Source of the DNA: Gammaproteobacteria bacterium
GTDB lineage: Bacteria; Pseudomonadota; Gammaproteobacteria; UBA6002
DNA length: 64,000 nt
NCBI GenBank assembly: GCA_013697705.1
Contig: JACCWJ010000021.1
Location: 173,956-237,955, forward strand
Direction: 5' to 3'
Shown here one piece after another: positions 37,532-47,018 of this stretch. The first letter of the stretch is position 1. Each line of letters opens with the position of its first letter. The notes below the pieces were generated by a model that worked only from the letters and a program-made list of their open reading frames with translations, was not told the DNA's origin and searched no databases. A program made the position numbers and the translations under genes.

Positions 37532-38267
37532 TGAATGGCAAGAAATTCGGGCATCGCTTAAAAACAAACGTGTTGGCTTTGTTCCGACGATGGGAAACTT
37601 ACATCAAGGTCACATGAGTCTCTGTGCGAGCTCACAAATGAACAATGATGTTACCGCGGTTAGTATTTTTGTTAATCCTACCCAGTTTAATCAAACACAG
37701 GATTTTGAGCACTATCCGCGCACGTTAGAGGCAGATATAACTAAGCTTTCTTCACATAACATTGATTACTTATTGGTGCCTTCTTCGACAGAAATCTATA
37801 ATGATAATTATGAAATACAACTTACTGAAAACAATATAAGCCTAGAATTAGAGGGTCAATTTCGTCCAAATCATTTTGCTGGCATGTTAACTGTCGTACT
37901 AAAACTGCTACATTTAGTGCAGCCGAGTAACGCTTATTTCGGTGAGAAGGACTTTCAGCAGTTGTTATTAATAAAGAAAATGGTTGCTAGTTTATTTATT
38001 CCCACTCAAATAATCGCTTGTCCCACTATAAGAGCAGAAGATGGATTAGCACTTAGTTCGCGCAACTCTAAACTCACTGCTGTGCAACGTAAGAAAGCAG
38101 CTAGTTTGTATCAGTCACTTAACAGCACTAATTCTACCGATATAATTATAAAACAACTTACCCAGTTGGGGTTTAAAGTGGATTATATCGTTGAGAAGTG
38201 GCAAAGACGTTTAGGCGCTGTTTGGCTGGATAACGTTAGGTTGATCGACAACGTTGAATTATGGTAA
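37509..38267 (+). CDS. panC: Pantothenate synthetase
   Basis: At 252 residues, it condenses pantoate with beta-alanine using ATP. Motifs are VGFVPTMGNLHQGH (HxGH nucleotide site), FVNPTQFN, AYFGEKDFQQ, and the LSSRN signature near residue 177. Its start lies inside panB. The source of beta-alanine (panD) is not in the window. Confidence 0.96.
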   Translation: MKIIVALNEWQEIRASLKNKRVGFVPTMGNLHQGHMSLCASSQMNNDVTAVSIFVNPTQFNQTQDFEHYPRTLEADITKLSSHNIDYLLVPSSTEIYNDNYEIQLTENNISLELEGQFRPNHFAGMLTVVLKLLHLVQPSNAYFGEKDFQQLLLIKKMVASLFIPTQIIACPTIRAEDGLALSSRNSKLTAVQRKKAASLYQSLNSTNSTDIIIKQLTQLGFKVDYIVEKWQRRLGAVWLDNVRLIDNVELW

Positions 38268-38318
38268 CTACTCGCCCCTAGAGCGTCCTAGCCAACGAAT
38301 CACTTTGGGTGCGAGTAG
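38262..38318. repeat. Degenerate relative of the 52-bp palindrome
   Basis: GGTAACTACTCGCCCCTAGA at 38263 resembles the left arm at 35678. GGGTGCGAGTAG near 38307 provides an imperfect inverted partner. It begins at the panC stop, in the gap before coaX. Confidence 0.5.
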
Positions 38319-38375
38319 ATACGAATTATGATGCAATTAACAATATTTAATGTGGCACTTACAAGAGAGTAAAAA

Positions 38376-39146
38376 ATGTTATTGTGTATGGATGTTGGAA
38401 ATACTTTAATCAATGCGGGTGTCTATCATCAAGAACAGCTCGTTTGTCACTTTCAATATTCTACCCCGCTTCTGGGTACAGCTGATCAATTTTATATTTT
38501 TTTATTTCAATACTTGCAAACAAAAAATATTGCTATTGATGATATTACGGGTGTTGCTATGTGCTCGGTTGTTCCCAGTTTTGAGAGTATCTTAAAACAG
38601 GCATTCGCGGTTTTTAATGTAGACATATTTATGTTGCAAGCCGGAGTGAAAACAGGCCTTAATATAAAGTACAAACATCCTCAAGATGTAGGCGCCGACA
38701 AAATCGCAAATGCGATAGGTGCTGTACAAGTGTTTCCTAACAAAAATTTAATTATTGTTGATATGAGCACTGCTACCAGTATCTGTGCTATTAACAAAAA
38801 TAAAATATATCTGGGGGGCACTATTTTACCGGGTATTCAAATATCAATGGAATCATTAAAAAATAAAGCAGCCAAATTAATAGAGGTAGACATAGGCAAA
38901 GCTTCATCCTACTTAGGCGCAAATATAAAGGAAAGCATTCAAGCCGGACTTTATTATGGTCAGCTTGGTGGTATAAAAGAAATTGTTAATGGCATGCAAT
39001 CTCAGGTATTCAACGATGAAGAAATTATTATCATAGGCACGGGCAGCTTCTCAAATTTGTATACAAATGAAACATTATTTGCTCTCCACCTGCCTCACCT
39101 CGCGCTCGACGGTTTAAAAATCGCTTATAGTTATTCTGTTGAATAA
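38376..39146 (+). CDS. coaX: Type III pantothenate kinase
   Basis: The 256-residue ASKHA-fold kinase phosphorylates pantothenate in the first step of CoA synthesis and is not inhibited by CoA. It has MDVGNTLINAGVY (phosphate 1), GADKIANAIGA, and DMSTATSICAIN (phosphate 2), then GGTILPGIQIS. It needs a monovalent cation in known homologues. It follows panC by 108 bases and completes the pantothenate-to-CoA block; no coaA-type kinase is seen. Confidence 0.95.
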   Translation: MLLCMDVGNTLINAGVYHQEQLVCHFQYSTPLLGTADQFYIFLFQYLQTKNIAIDDITGVAMCSVVPSFESILKQAFAVFNVDIFMLQAGVKTGLNIKYKHPQDVGADKIANAIGAVQVFPNKNLIIVDMSTATSICAINKNKIYLGGTILPGIQISMESLKNKAAKLIEVDIGKASSYLGANIKESIQAGLYYGQLGGIKEIVNGMQSQVFNDEEIIIIGTGSFSNLYTNETLFALHLPHLALDGLKIAYSYSVE

Positions 39147-39238
39147 TTAATTGATGGTGAGCCTCTGTATTAAAATTATGAAGAAATTTACACATTTTTC
39201 GATGAAAGTAATTATAAAAACTCGCAGGCAAGTGAGTC

Positions 39239-39958
39239 TTAGAAAAATAACATTTCTTTTTTGCCGCTCTCATACCATTTTAATGCACACCCTTGGTGTT
39301 CCCATGCGCCCAATACAATCCGTTCAGTGGGTTTGTGATCGAGCATAGTCTTGAAAACACTGGCCTTGTGGATGTGACCATGGACCATAAGTTGTGCGGG
39401 GGTCGTTGAAAAAATGTGATCGATAGTTTCAGGAACCACATCTAAGTAATCGGGGACTATCGAATGATGACCTCGACTCGATTGACGTAGACTATCGCCA
39501 ATTTTTTTTCGAACCCTTAAAGGTAGGCTTAAAAATAATGCGCGGAGCAAAAGGTTATTCGTGAGCTTACGGAACTTCATATGCTTAAGATCAAGTGAGC
39601 ACAGCGAGTCGCCATGCAATAAAATAACATCTTCGCCATAGACTTGAGCGATGCTATGTTCAGCTAGAATCTTGCAGCCTGTTTGTTTAGCAAAGCGTTT
39701 GCCGATTAAAAAATCACGGTTGCCGCGCATAAAATAGACAGGAATATTTTTTTCAGTTAACGATTTCAGCCGCCTTTTTATGGTGGAGATATACGGTGTC
39801 TCGTGATCATCGCCTATCCACAGCTCGAAAAAATCACCCAAAATATACACGGCCTCTGCCTGAGGGGCATGATTATCCATAAACTGATTGAACAGTTGGG
39901 TGCTTAACGTATGTTTTTCATCCAGATGGAGGTCTGCAATAAATAAGGTATGTCGCAT
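39239..39958 (-). CDS. lpxH: UDP-2,3-diacylglucosamine hydrolase
   Basis: The 239-residue calcineurin-like metallophosphatase cleaves UDP-diacylglucosamine to lipid X in lipid A synthesis. Metal-binding motifs are IADLHLDE, LGDFFELWIGDD, RGNRDFLIG, LLHGDSL and a final HGHIH-type cluster (VHGHIHKAS). Length matches LpxH. It shows that the cell makes lipid A. It is convergent with coaX. Confidence 0.94.
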   Translation of the reverse strand: MRHTLFIADLHLDEKHTLSTQLFNQFMDNHAPQAEAVYILGDFFELWIGDDHETPYISTIKRRLKSLTEKNIPVYFMRGNRDFLIGKRFAKQTGCKILAEHSIAQVYGEDVILLHGDSLCSLDLKHMKFRKLTNNLLLRALFLSLPLRVRKKIGDSLRQSSRGHHSIVPDYLDVVPETIDHIFSTTPAQLMVHGHIHKASVFKTMLDHKPTERIVLGAWEHQGCALKWYESGKKEMLFF

Positions 39959-40060
39959 ATTTCACTTAAAATGGTAATGAGGATCTAACGTTCCAATCTG
40001 TAACCTAAAAAGTTACAATACTCTCCTAATAATAACTAAATCCTAGCGAAAGGTGAATTA

Positions 40061-41485
40061 ATGGTCAATATGAAAGCAAAATCGCGGTTTTGCCCAAGTC
40101 CAACAGGTTATGTTCATCTCGGCAATGCCCGCACTGCATTATTTAATGCATTACTTGCCAAGCAAAAAGAAGGCATTTTTTTGCTTCGTATTGAAGATAC
40201 CGATGTCACCCGCTCCAAAAAGGAATATGAAGAAGCATTAGAGCTCGATCTAAACTGGCTCGGGTTATGTTGGGACGAAGGCCCACATAAAGATTTAAAT
40301 CATGGGCCCTATTGCCAGTCTGAGCGTCAAGAAGTCTATGATCATTATTACACATTGCTAGAACAGCAAGAAAAAGCCTACCCTTGTTTTTGCACCGAAG
40401 AAGAATTAGCGTTGATGCGCAAGGTGCAGCGTGCTTCTGGCCGGCCTCCTCGTTATGCAGGCACTTGTTTGGGTCTTTCCCAAGAGAAAATACAAGAAAA
40501 AATGACGGCGGGCATGAAGCCTACATTACGTTTCCATGTGCCTAATGACTGTACCATTGAGTTTGATGATGCAGTAAGAGGGTTGCAGCGATTTAGCGGA
40601 AGCGATATCGGTGATTTTATTATACGACGTGCTGACGGTACATCTCCCTTCATGTTTTGCAATGCCATTGATGATGCCTTAATGGAAGTGACGTATGCGT
40701 TGAGAGGGGAGGATCACCTCACTAATACCCCGCGACAAGTGTTAATTTTACAAGCATTGCAGCTTCCAATTCCCACTTACGGACATATTTCGTTAATTGT
40801 GGGGGACGATGGCAGCCCGTTATCTAAAAGGCATGGCAGTCGCAGTATTCGTGAATTACGTGAGTCAGGGTTTTTCCCTGAAGCCGTTAATAATTACATG
40901 GCTCGATTAGGCCATTATTATGAAAATGATACCTATATGTCGCTCGACGAATTAGCGGGCCAATTTAAATTAACCAATTTAGGTAAATCGCCTGCTCGTT
41001 TTGACTATCAACAATTACTACGTTGGCAACAAGAAGCTATTTCACGCAAGCAAAGTGACGCTTTGTGGGAATGGATGAGTGAGAGCACTCGACACCTCGT
41101 GCCTGAAGCCAAACGCGAAATGTTCATTACAACAATCAAGTCAAATATCACCTTTCCAGAGGATGCAGAAAAATATGCATTAATTTTCTTTTCCAGCGAT
41201 AAACGAATGCTGCTGGAAGAACAGAAGAAAATATTGCAAGAAGCAGGTCCAAATTTTTTCCGAGTAGCAATTGATGCTGTTGAAGATCAGGGGCAGAATT
41301 TTAGAGCCATCAGTGAATATCTGCAGGAAAGATTGCAAGTGAAGGGCAAGGGGCTATTTCAGCCGCTGCGTATTGCGTTGACAGGTGAACTGCATGGACC
41401 CGAAATGGCTGCTATTTTTAGAATATTGCCGGTGAGTGAGATTATTACCAGATTGAATTTGGCACAGCAGAATATGGCGAATTAA
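40061..41485 (+). CDS. gltX: Glutamyl-tRNA synthetase
   Basis: The 474-residue class I synthetase has a HIGH-like HLGN in PSPTGYVHLGNARTALFN, LRIEDTDVTRS, and the KMSKS-like PLSKRHGSRS. The C-terminal helical anticodon domain (about 320-474) is complete. It charges tRNA-Glu. The ATG at 40061 has AAGGTG seven bases upstream. The catalytic motifs are normal; a second gltX copy elsewhere, common in Legionellales relatives, cannot be excluded. Confidence 0.94.
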   Translation: MVNMKAKSRFCPSPTGYVHLGNARTALFNALLAKQKEGIFLLRIEDTDVTRSKKEYEEALELDLNWLGLCWDEGPHKDLNHGPYCQSERQEVYDHYYTLLEQQEKAYPCFCTEEELALMRKVQRASGRPPRYAGTCLGLSQEKIQEKMTAGMKPTLRFHVPNDCTIEFDDAVRGLQRFSGSDIGDFIIRRADGTSPFMFCNAIDDALMEVTYALRGEDHLTNTPRQVLILQALQLPIPTYGHISLIVGDDGSPLSKRHGSRSIRELRESGFFPEAVNNYMARLGHYYENDTYMSLDELAGQFKLTNLGKSPARFDYQQLLRWQQEAISRKQSDALWEWMSESTRHLVPEAKREMFITTIKSNITFPEDAEKYALIFFSSDKRMLLEEQKKILQEAGPNFFRVAIDAVEDQGQNFRAISEYLQERLQVKGKGLFQPLRIALTGELHGPEMAAIFRILPVSEIITRLNLAQQNMAN

Positions 41486-41506
41486 TCATTAATTTAAAAA
41501 ATCGAG

Positions 41507-42376
41507 TTAGGGAATTTCATAAGCCCAAAAATCATGAATAGCGGTAATTTCATAGCCGCATTGTTCATAAAGTTTTATTGCGCTGGTATTGTCGCCTTCA
41601 ACATCCAAATAAATTCGGTTAATTTTTTTTTGCTGTAGCATTTCCATTATTTTCAAGACCATTGCGGTAGCAAATTTTTTGCGTCGATGCACGGGTAAAA
41701 TACAAAGATCATGTATGTAGGCATGATTTTTATCATCAAAACGTAAGTGAACTTTGCCAATTTTTTCGCCCTCACTTAAGGCAACATACACTTTGCGATT
41801 TTTTTCATTCATACTGTTGACGAAACGAAATATCATCTTATCGAGAGAACTGTTAAAACAAATGGCATCCATTTGTGCGAGATCTACAATATCATCATGC
41901 GTAAATTCACGAAGTTCAAGAGACGGTAAATTCGGAAATTGCACGGGTTTTTGGGAGACCATTTCATATTCGGAATGTGAAAAAGTAGTGTTAAGTTTTT
42001 TCACAATTTGCATCGCAATCTCAGCTTCTCGATTACAAATTATCAAACATTTTTTAAAATTTCTTTTTGTCAGTTCTGCGAAAACTTCTGATAACAAACT
42101 TTTAAAATGGCCTTGTTGGCGATGCTTTGGGTGAACTATGGCAGATAACTCTACTTCATCTTCTTTAAAGGCAAATACGCCGATATAAGCAGCTAAATTA
42201 CCCTCAATATACAACAAGAAATCGTCATACTCAGGAAGCTTTCTATCTTCCAAAATATTCCAGTAAAGTTTGGTTTTAAACCCATCGATATTATGCGAAA
42301 TAATAGAGAGATTTTTAATTTCTTTTAATTCATTTTTCGAAAGTTTTGTTGTTTTAATTAAATATTTTCGAATCAT
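41507..42376 (-). CDS. Double GNAT-domain N-acetyltransferase
   Basis: The 289-residue protein contains two GNAT folds. The N-terminal one (about 1-140) includes VELSAIVHPKHRQQGHFKSLL; the C-terminal one (about 150-289) includes IHDLCILPVHRRKKFATAMV and ending SAIKLYEQCGYEI. Both Q/RxxGxG/A-like acetyl-CoA loops are recognisable, the second weakly. Tandem GNATs include mycothiol-synthase-like enzymes, but the substrate here cannot be inferred. It lies convergent with gltX. Confidence 0.85.
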   Translation of the reverse strand: MIRKYLIKTTKLSKNELKEIKNLSIISHNIDGFKTKLYWNILEDRKLPEYDDFLLYIEGNLAAYIGVFAFKEDEVELSAIVHPKHRQQGHFKSLLSEVFAELTKRNFKKCLIICNREAEIAMQIVKKLNTTFSHSEYEMVSQKPVQFPNLPSLELREFTHDDIVDLAQMDAICFNSSLDKMIFRFVNSMNEKNRKVYVALSEGEKIGKVHLRFDDKNHAYIHDLCILPVHRRKKFATAMVLKIMEMLQQKKINRIYLDVEGDNTSAIKLYEQCGYEITAIHDFWAYEIP

Positions 42377-42599
42377 TCATAAGGCTCAGGGGTTATTGCT
42401 TCCGATTTAGGTTCTAATGGGAGTATAGTATATGTGCATTTATTCAGCGGTTCTAAATTAGCGTTGACTAGTTACAGTAGCTCTAAATGCATTCTGGAAA
42501 GCTGGAGATTGTAAGGAAAATCAAATTTAAATGCAAAGATTTATCGCTCGCTTTAAATTATACTATGAGACTATACCAAATGGATTTGGGGGATCGAAA

Positions 42600-44132
42600 A
42601 TGGATGTGCTTTCAAAATTAGGGCTAGGGATGACAAATTCAGGGGGCTTTGGAGGCTTTTCCTGGCAATCCTCGGGAGGGGAAATTCTAACCTCTAAAAA
42701 TCCTGCTACTGAGAAAGAAATTGCTGTCATTGAGATGGCTTCGCGTAATGATTATGAAGAAATAACAAAAATAGCACATCAAGGCTTCCTCAAGTGGCGT
42801 GAAGTTCCGGCCCCCGTTAGAGGCGAGTGCATTCGTTTAATCGCCCAGGAATTGCGTGCCCATAAAGATTTGTTAGGAACCCTCGTTTCGATTGAATCGG
42901 GAAAAATAAAACCAGAGGGTGATGGCGAAGTTCAAGAAATGATCGATATGGCAGATTTTGCGGTAGGTCTTTCGCGAATGTTATACGGAAAAATTATACC
43001 CTCTGAGCGCAAGCATCATCGTATGTTGGAGCAGTGGCATCCATTGGGACCTGTTGGCGTAATTACTGCTTTTAATTTTCCTATGGCAGTTTGGGCATGG
43101 AATGCATTTATTGCAGCAATTTGTGGCGATACCGTCATTTGGAAACCCTCTCATAAAGTGCCGCTATGTGCAATTGCAGTGCAATTGCTTTGTAACAAGG
43201 TGATGAAATCGTTGGGGCATGACGGCGTATTTTCCCTAGTGGTTACCCATGACACAGCTACCGCCGAGGCTTTGGTGGCAGACGAAAGATTACCCCTTAT
43301 TTCATTCACGGGCTCAACCCGCGTGGGGCGAAACATTGCGGGAATGGTTTCACAACGTTTAGGTCGCTATCTTTTAGAGTTAAGCGGTAATAATGCGGTC
43401 ATCATTGATGAGACGGCCGATTTGGATTTAGCCATACCCGCCGTCGTGTTTGGCGCGGTGGGAACGGCGGGTCAACGTTGTACGTCAACCAGAAGATTAA
43501 TTGTTCATCGAAGTCGTTATGATCAACTCGTAACTCAACTCGTCGCCGCCTATAAACAAATACCTATTGGCAACCCATTGGATCCCCATATTCTAATGGG
43601 TCCTCTAATAGATGATTTAGCAGTGCAAGCCTATCAACGTGCGATTGAGGAAATAAAGGGCACTTCGGGTGAAATCCTTTTTGGAGGTAGCGTCTTGGAT
43701 GGCCCGGGACATTTTGTTGAACCTACCCTGGTGTATGCACAAGAACAGTCAGAGCTAATTCGAAGAGAAACTTTTGCTCCTATCTTATATATTCTCACTT
43801 TTGATAGCATCGAAGAGGCTATCTCACTCCAAAATGATGTTAAGCAAGGATTGTCTTCGGCGCTTTTCACCCAAAATCTTCGACATGAAGAACTCTTTCT
43901 GTCCGTTTTAGGCAGTGACTGTGGGCTTGCAAATGTCAATATGGGCACCTCTGGCGCAGAAATAGGGGGCGCTTTTGGGGGCGAAAAAGAGACTGGGGGA
44001 GGGAGGGAAGCGGGATCGGATGTTTGGAAGTATTATATGCGCCGGCAAACCTGCACTATTAATTGGAGCAATGAACTTCCGCTGGCCCAAGGGATTAACT
44101 TTACCTTACCAAAAAAGGAAGGTGCGATGTGA
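42600..44132 (+). CDS. ALDH7-type aldehyde dehydrogenase (aminoadipate-semialdehyde/piperideine-6-carboxylate type)
   Basis: The enzyme (510 residues from the ATG at 42600, MDVLSKLGLGMTNSGGFGG) has the NAD-binding TAFNFPMAVWAWN, FTGSTRVG, LLELSGNNAVI and the catalytic cysteine in GTAGQRCTSTRR. The C-terminal GAEIGGAFGGEKETGGGR is characteristic of the antiquitin/AmaB subgroup, which oxidises alpha-aminoadipate semialdehyde in lysine breakdown. GGGGGAT lies eight bases before this ATG; a longer frame from 42531 looks atypical. Its stop overlaps trpB, an unusual pairing. Confidence 0.88.
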   Translation: MDVLSKLGLGMTNSGGFGGFSWQSSGGEILTSKNPATEKEIAVIEMASRNDYEEITKIAHQGFLKWREVPAPVRGECIRLIAQELRAHKDLLGTLVSIESGKIKPEGDGEVQEMIDMADFAVGLSRMLYGKIIPSERKHHRMLEQWHPLGPVGVITAFNFPMAVWAWNAFIAAICGDTVIWKPSHKVPLCAIAVQLLCNKVMKSLGHDGVFSLVVTHDTATAEALVADERLPLISFTGSTRVGRNIAGMVSQRLGRYLLELSGNNAVIIDETADLDLAIPAVVFGAVGTAGQRCTSTRRLIVHRSRYDQLVTQLVAAYKQIPIGNPLDPHILMGPLIDDLAVQAYQRAIEEIKGTSGEILFGGSVLDGPGHFVEPTLVYAQEQSELIRRETFAPILYILTFDSIEEAISLQNDVKQGLSSALFTQNLRHEELFLSVLGSDCGLANVNMGTSGAEIGGAFGGEKETGGGREAGSDVWKYYMRRQTCTINWSNELPLAQGINFTLPKKEGAM

Positions 44133-45388
44133 AGCAGATATTAATAGAGCCCCCGCACCCTTTATTACCCGATGAGAATGGTTTTTTTGGAAAATATGGG
44201 GGTCAATACCTGTCAGAAGAATTAAACCCCAATCTCACAGAGTTGACGCGAGAATTTTATAACATCATTGAAGATAAAACATTCTGGTTTAGTTTCGTAA
44301 ATTTGGTCCAAGAGTTCAGCGGCAGACCTACTCCCATCACCTTTGCTGGCAATTTAACCCGGCTATTAGGAGGAGCGCAAATATATTTGAAACGGGAAGA
44401 TTTAAATCATACTGGCGCCCATAAGATTAATAATGCTTTAGGTCAGGGATTATTAATGCAACGTTTGGGCAAAAAAAGGGTAGTGGCGGAAACAGGAGCC
44501 GGCCAGCATGGCTTGGCTACCTCCATAATGGCGGCTCGGTTCGGTTTTGACGCACATATTTATATGGGGAGTGAAGATGTTAGGAGGCAGCGGCCAAATG
44601 TATTTTGGATGGAACGGTTTGGGGCTGAGGTAAATCCGGTACAAAAGGGAGATTGCACTCTTAAGGAGGCCATTACTGCAGCACTTGAAGATTGGCTGGT
44701 TAACCGCAAGACCACCCATTATTTATTGGGCACTGTTTGTGGCCCTCATCCTTTTCCTGCGCTTGTGAGTTATCTTCAAAGTATTATTGGTCTTGAAGCA
44801 CGCATGCAAATGTTAGAACGATTAGGTAGATTACCCTCTAAAGTATATGCCTGTGTGGGAGGTGGCTCTAATGCGGTTGGCATCTTTCAAGGTTTTTTGA
44901 CAGGGGATGTCGAATTGATCGGTGTTGAGGCCGGAGGAACAGGCATAAAAAGCGGTGAGCATGCCAGTCGCATTGCCAGTGGGCAAGGATCCCTAGGAAT
45001 AGCTCAAGGCTATAAAACAATTTTTTTACAAAATGAAGCAGGGAAATTGTTGAGCACGCATTCAATAGCAGCTGGGCTAGATTATGTCGGCATTTCGCCT
45101 ATCATTGCGGATTGGGCTGATCAAGGAAAGGTTAGAATTGAGCAGGCATTTGATGAAGAAGTTATTGAGGCAGCCAAGTTATTGATGCAGGCAGAAGGTA
45201 TTATTCCGGCGCTTGAATCATCACACGCGCTCGCAACTGCTTTCAAAGAAGCCAAAAATCTTTCATCCGATGATATTCTTTTGATTAGTTTATCCGGACG
45301 GGGTGATAAAGATATTTTTGCTTATGGCAGGATTCTAGGGGACAAGTCATGGACAGATTACCTTAAAAGTATTATTGAATATGAATAA
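44129..45388 (+). CDS. trpB: Tryptophan synthase beta chain (orphan)
   Basis: The 419-residue PLP enzyme joins indole and serine to tryptophan. It has PLP-lysine in HTGAHKINN, the active glutamate in AETGAGQHGLA, GGGSNA phosphate site and ISLSGRGDKD. The start GTG overlaps the ALDH stop, with AAGGAAGG six bases upstream. No trpA, trpC or other tryptophan genes are near, so the cell may use it to salvage indole, or the rest of the pathway lies elsewhere. Active-site residues are intact. Confidence 0.95.
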   Translation: MKQILIEPPHPLLPDENGFFGKYGGQYLSEELNPNLTELTREFYNIIEDKTFWFSFVNLVQEFSGRPTPITFAGNLTRLLGGAQIYLKREDLNHTGAHKINNALGQGLLMQRLGKKRVVAETGAGQHGLATSIMAARFGFDAHIYMGSEDVRRQRPNVFWMERFGAEVNPVQKGDCTLKEAITAALEDWLVNRKTTHYLLGTVCGPHPFPALVSYLQSIIGLEARMQMLERLGRLPSKVYACVGGGSNAVGIFQGFLTGDVELIGVEAGGTGIKSGEHASRIASGQGSLGIAQGYKTIFLQNEAGKLLSTHSIAAGLDYVGISPIIADWADQGKVRIEQAFDEEVIEAAKLLMQAEGIIPALESSHALATAFKEAKNLSSDDILLISLSGRGDKDIFAYGRILGDKSWTDYLKSIIEYE

Positions 45389-45457
45389 ATTTTTATTAAG
45401 CGCCAGCTTGGGTCCCTTGGGAATTGGGGAATCAATGTCTTTACTATAGGATCTATT

Positions 45458-45802
45458 ATGTTGTCCAATCCACAGGCTTCAGGCTTTACTTCTATGTTAC
45501 CGGTTATTATCGCAGTAGTGGTCAGCGCAGCAGTGCTTATTTTAATTGTGTTACTGCTGCTTCGCGCACGTCGACTACCCATTGTGAGTGGTAGTGAAGA
45601 GCTCATTAATAGTCAGGGGGATGTTATTCTTATCCCCGGCGATGAAGCCCACCCGCGCGTCAGAATACGCGGTGAATTATGGCAAATCCGATCAAATGTC
45701 CCTTTAGAGGAGGGCCAAACGGTCAAGGTGGTCGCTATTGATGAATTATTTCTCATTGTCTCCCCTGTTAATTCTAAAATCCAAAAAGGAAAATCAGCAT
45801 GA
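45458..45802 (+). CDS. Short NfeD-like membrane protein with OB-fold
   Basis: The 114-residue protein has one membrane span (about residues 12-36) and a C-terminal OB-fold domain of the NfeD type ([23 protein letters not shown], then [17 protein letters not shown]). It lacks the protease part of long NfeD proteins. Such short forms pair with slipins, and the slipin gene overlaps its last bases here. Confidence 0.88.
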   Translation: MLSNPQASGFTSMLPVIIAVVVSAAVLILIVLLLLRARRLPIVSGSEELINSQGDVILIPGDEAHPRVRIRGELWQIRSNVPLEEGQTVKVVAIDELFLIVSPVNSKIQKGKSA

Positions 45803-46560
45803 TTGGAACATATACACTTGCCATAATAGTCGCTCTACTGCTCTTTAGCGCGGTTAAAATATTGAAAGAATATGAGCGCGGCGTGATATTTACGCTGGGC
45901 AGATTTTGGAAGGTTAAAGGTCCAGGCTTAGTATTGGTGATTCCTTTTTTTCAACAAATGGTGAAAATTCAGCTTCGAACAGTAGTAATGGATGTGCCTT
46001 CACAAGATGTCATTTCTCGAGATAACGTTTCAGTGCGGGTTAGCGCTGTGGTTTATTTCAAAGTGGTGGATCCTCAACGAGCGGTGATTCAAATAGAGAA
46101 TTATTATGAAGCCACTAGCCAGCTAGCCCAAACCACTTTGCGATCAGTACTGGGCCAACATGAGTTAGATCAAATGTTGTCTGAGCGAGACAAATTGAAT
46201 GCTGATATTCAAAGAATTCTCGATGAGCAAACCGATGCCTGGGGTATAAAGGTATCTACTGTAGAAATAAAACATATCGATCTTAATGAAATCATGATTC
46301 GTGCCATTGCGAGGCAGGCTGAGGCAGAGCGGGAAAGAAGAGCTAAGATTATTAATGCTGAAGGGGAGCTGCAAGCCTCTGAAAAGCTCACTCAAGCGGC
46401 TAAAGTCTTATCTACGCAGCCACAAGCTATACAGTTGCGCTATTTACAGACATTGATCGATATTTCTTCAGATTCAAAAGCTACCATCATTTTCCCACTT
46501 CCTATTGATCTGTTGTCCTCTTTACAAGGTGCTTTAGACAAAGTAGCAAATAAGTCATAG
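45799..46560 (+). CDS. Slipin (SPFH/band 7 protein)
   Basis: The 253-residue membrane protein has an N-terminal hydrophobic hairpin (about 4-20) and an SPFH domain with [20 protein letters not shown] and [24 protein letters not shown]. The stomatin-type [21 protein letters not shown] follows, then a charged coiled coil ([19 protein letters not shown]). Slipins scaffold membrane microdomains and work with NfeD partners, encoded just upstream with a 4-base overlap. Confidence 0.93.
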   Translation: MIGTYTLAIIVALLLFSAVKILKEYERGVIFTLGRFWKVKGPGLVLVIPFFQQMVKIQLRTVVMDVPSQDVISRDNVSVRVSAVVYFKVVDPQRAVIQIENYYEATSQLAQTTLRSVLGQHELDQMLSERDKLNADIQRILDEQTDAWGIKVSTVEIKHIDLNEIMIRAIARQAEAERERRAKIINAEGELQASEKLTQAAKVLSTQPQAIQLRYLQTLIDISSDSKATIIFPLPIDLLSSLQGALDKVANKS

Positions 46561-46575
46561 GCTCGCATTATTCAG

Positions 46576-46604
46576 TTGTAGCTCCTCGAAAAGAAGAGCT
46601 ACAA
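46576..46604 (+). terminator. Hairpin after the slipin gene
   Basis: TTGTAGCTC (46576-46584) and GAGCTACAA (46596-46604) make a 9-bp stem with an 11-base loop, 15 bases after the stop. No T run follows, so it may be Rho-assisted or only a processing signal. Confidence 0.45.
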
Positions 46605-46661
46605 TAGCAAATTGAATTGAGCTCCCCTTGGGAGTTGATGAACATAATTTGCCTTATTAGT

Positions 46662-46731
46662 GGACAAAAACTTAGCGCTGTAGCCCGCGATCAATTTGGT
46701 AGACGACGGGGGTAAGCGTAAGTTTTTGTCC
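46662..46731. repeat. 70-base inverted repeat, probable small non-coding element
   Basis: GGACAAAAACTTA (46662-46674) is exactly mirrored by TAAGTTTTTGTCC (46719-46731). No open frame lies inside. It sits in the 458-base gap between the slipin and the 811-residue protein gene, next to other repeats. Confidence 0.6.
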
Positions 46732-46750
46732 AATACAGGATGATGCGCAT

Positions 46751-46892
46751 GGCAACCGCATCAAACTGAATAAGCCCTTGACTACACTTCGTTTCCTCCA
46801 GGCTACAACACTCAAAGTAGCCGGGATGTAGCGTAGCGAAATCCAGGAAGATTCAAGCCCTCAAATGTTTGTCAAGGGGGGTGATGCGGTTG
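46751..46892. repeat. Composite repeat: outer inverted repeat around a GTAGCCTGGATG-family pair
   Basis: GGCAACCGCATCA (46751-46763) is mirrored by TGATGCGGTTGCC (46880-46892). Inside lie a partial reverse copy (46788-46806, ending CTCCAGGCTAC) and a diverged forward copy (46817-46848, GTAGCCGGGATGTAGCGTAG and on) of the dispersed family. The following 126 bases to the next gene show no further features. Confidence 0.65.
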
Positions 46893-47018
46893 CCATGGAT
46901 GATGCGCACGGATTGCGGACCTTTAAGATTATTTTAATATTATGTATTTATTATAAGTTAAAGCCCAATAAAGTCTCTAAGCAAGTGCCAGGACCACCCC
47001 TAGCTAGCGTGAGGAAAT

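Noticed and set aside
43634..43948. Minus-strand frame inside the ALDH gene
   Set aside because: Shadow of a strongly conserved gene; no independent signals.
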